This document shows, in pieces, positions 62,575 through 64,000 of a stretch of DNA of 64,000 bases. The stretch covers positions 1-64,000 of the forward strand of contig CAJJAW010000009.1 of assembly GCA_905182195.1 (NCBI GenBank). Direction: 5' to 3'. The notes under the pieces were generated by a model. That model was given only the letters and a program-made list of their open reading frames with translations, ran no database searches and had not been told where the DNA came from. Position 1 is the stretch's first letter; the number at the start of each line of letters is the position of its first letter. The DNA comes from Alphaproteobacteria bacterium UBA4588. Lineage in GTDB: Bacteria; Pseudomonadota; Alphaproteobacteria; Rhodobacterales; Rhodobacteraceae. A program made the position numbers and the translations under genes.

Positions 62575-64000
62575 TGGATATTGGAACAATTTCACTTATA
62601 TTAATGGTGACGCTTATCGTATTACTGGCCATCGGAATGCCCCTAGGCCTTGCGTCTGCTGCCCTTGCTGTTTTAGTTTTGGTACTGAAGTTTGAACCCA
62701 CACTTTTACTAAACCCTCTCAGTTTTGGTGATGGAATGTTAACCAGCCGACCGGGGACGGGGCCACTTTATATTCTCGCGCAAAAAATATACGGGCTCTT
62801 AACTGACTATGTTCTCATATCGGTACCACTTTTCATTTTCATGGCATCACTTTTGGAACGCTCTGGAATTGCAAAAGACATGTATTCTTCGCTTAATGTT
62901 TGGCTATCCCGCACACGGGGTGGAATTGCAATCGTGACTTCGATTATGGCGGTTATAATGGCTGCGATGTCAGGAATTATTGGCGGTGAAGTGGTGCTTT
63001 TGGGCTTGATAGCACTGCCTCAAATGTTGAGATTGGGCTACAATCAAAATCTCGCAATTGGTGTGATTTGCGCTTCCGGTTCGTTGGGCACTATGATTCC
63101 ACCATCAATAGTTCTAATTATCTATGGTTTAATCACAGAAACCTCTATCAAAGCACTGTTTACAGCAGCCTTTGTTCCGGGGTTTATGCTAGCGTCGATG
63201 ATCATTCTGTACATCGTCGTTAGGACAACTCTGCGCCCGGAAGATGCACCCTTGCCCGAACCAGATCCAAACGATCCAGAACCAATTGAGAAGCGTAAAC
63301 TTTTTGGTGCATTCATGTCTATAGTGGTAGCAGGGTTCTCAGCTGTTTTGTTTTTACGGGCTGCATTTTTTGAACTTTCTGGTTCTAACGCGGCAAGCGA
63401 GGGTGACCCTGCTCGGCTTGGTACGTTAGATCATATGCCTTGGTTGGGCGGCATTGTCGTAATAGCACTACTTCTAATATATTTTGTTTTTGGAAAAGAT
63501 CGCGCAAAAATTGGCTGGGGTATGGGCAAGGGTCTCGTTCCACCAATTGTTGTAATCGGAGTTGTTCTTGGTTCTATTTATGGTGGGATCACTGGTATTA
63601 CCGAAGCGGCTGGCATGGGCGCCTGTGCTGTTCTAATCATCGCAGTCTTGCGAGGTGAGGGATCATTCCAACTGGTCTGGGAAAGTCTAATGCGCACTTT
63701 AAGGTCTACTGGCACAATAATTTGGGTCACCATCGGTGCGGCTTCTCTTGCGGGCGCTTACACGATAGCAGGTGGGCCAACTTATGTGGCAGACTTGATC
63801 GTTGGGAGAGATCTCCCAACGATGGGCGTGATCCTGGTTATGATGTTAATTTTATTGTTCATGGGCGCGTTCATGGACTGGGTGGGCATTGTTCTTTTGA
63901 TAATTCCTGTATTTCTACCTATCGTACTACGCCTTCCCATCGATGAAATTGGACTTATTGGCCAGTTGGCCCCTAACCATGTGGCTATTTGGTTTGGTGT
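62574..64000 (+). CDS. TRAP transporter large permease subunit (DctM), 3' end outside the window
   Basis: An open frame from ATG 62574 to the window edge encodes at least 475 residues of DctM and has no stop, so the gene is truncated only by the window. Segments include MAAMSGIIGGEVVLLGLIAL, ASGSLGTMIPPSIVLIIYG and MGAFMDWVGIVLLIIPVFLP. A long central insertion with an acidic stretch (PEPDPNDPEPIEKRK) marks the large DctM type. It overlaps the dctQ stop by one base. It forms the sodium-coupled translocation channel. Confidence 0.93.
   Translation, partial: MDIGTISLILMVTLIVLLAIGMPLGLASAALAVLVLVLKFEPTLLLNPLSFGDGMLTSRPGTGPLYILAQKIYGLLTDYVLISVPLFIFMASLLERSGIAKDMYSSLNVWLSRTRGGIAIVTSIMAVIMAAMSGIIGGEVVLLGLIALPQMLRLGYNQNLAIGVICASGSLGTMIPPSIVLIIYGLITETSIKALFTAAFVPGFMLASMIILYIVVRTTLRPEDAPLPEPDPNDPEPIEKRKLFGAFMSIVVAGFSAVLFLRAAFFELSGSNAASEGDPARLGTLDHMPWLGGIVVIALLLIYFVFGKDRAKIGWGMGKGLVPPIVVIGVVLGSIYGGITGITEAAGMGACAVLIIAVLRGEGSFQLVWESLMRTLRSTGTIIWVTIGAASLAGAYTIAGGPTYVADLIVGRDLPTMGVILVMMLILLFMGAFMDWVGIVLLIIPVFLPIVLRLPIDEIGLIGQLAPNHVAIWFG

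Noticed and set aside
1-64000. CRISPR arrays, tRNA or rRNA genes, insertion sequences, prophage
   Set aside because: I saw no regularly spaced repeats, cloverleaf-like segments with CCA-type ends, rRNA-like stretches, transposase or phage structural genes.

Overview
The window looks like part of an alphaproteobacterial chromosome, probably a free-living marine heterotroph of the SAR116 or Rhodobacterales/Rhodospirillales type. This rests on gene content and moderate-to-low GC judged by eye: a DctPQM-type TRAP transporter, a RutR-controlled reductive pyrimidine pathway, a non-pyrrolysine MttB-family methyltransferase, HyuAB, and many sugar-acid dehydrogenases. There is no rRNA, tRNA, CRISPR array or recognisable transposase. 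The taxon is an inference.

Layout. (1) 1-17114 is a catabolic island: MmgE/PrpD, a five-gene branched-chain-amino-acid-type (HAAT) ABC importer, an SDR, an Asp/Glu-racemase-like protein, two SnoaL-like proteins (one fused to a tautomerase), a LeuCD/aconitase-like hydratase, an isocitrate-lyase/PEP-mutase-type lyase, ATP-dependent HyuB and HyuA, an isochorismatase-fold hydrolase and an FAD_binding_2 flavoprotein. The order suggests import, ring opening, then hydration and retro-aldol cleavage of a branched dicarboxylate. (2) 17115-27216 is sparse accessory DNA: PhyH dioxygenase, DUF2461, an exported FKBP-rhodanese fusion, a PQQ-type sugar dehydrogenase, an AT-rich MBL hydrolase, a zinc ribbon, two Sel1 proteins and small envelope proteins. 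(3) 27217-37156 is pyrimidine catabolism: PreT, PreA, RutR, a beta-ureidopropionase-type amidohydrolase, dihydropyrimidinase and a ThiY/SsuABC-type importer. Two RutR-like operators lie about 50 bases upstream of the preT and amidohydrolase starts. (4) 37157-45560 is mixed: MttB family, a decayed MFS transporter, VOC, GST, a SYLF lipoprotein, TIGR03084 and HtpG.

(5) 45732-49428 is a complete L-threonate set read leftward (ltnD, otnK, otnC, otnI). (6) 49911-51789 is a divergent idonate-type pair (Zn dehydrogenase and SDR). (7) 52023-64000 is acid-sugar metabolism: HIBADH-type reductase, TIM-barrel isomerase, and a leftward operon of SDR, IlvD/Edd dehydratase, FAH-family hydrolase and 2-hydroxyacid dehydrogenase. 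An FCD-GntR regulator follows, then a TRAP transporter interleaved with an enolase-superfamily dehydratase. The set resembles the non-phosphorylated L-fuconate/L-rhamnonate route to pyruvate and lactate.

Three large genes (leuC-like, hyuA, preA) carry single-base frameshifts, and those I can resolve look like one extra base. They may be sequencing insertions or recent decay. The MFS gene and an ABC-ATPase fragment are genuinely degenerate. The most interesting candidate system is the 1-17114 island, with a tautomerase-SnoaL fusion and two enzymes lacking their families' usual catalytic cysteines.
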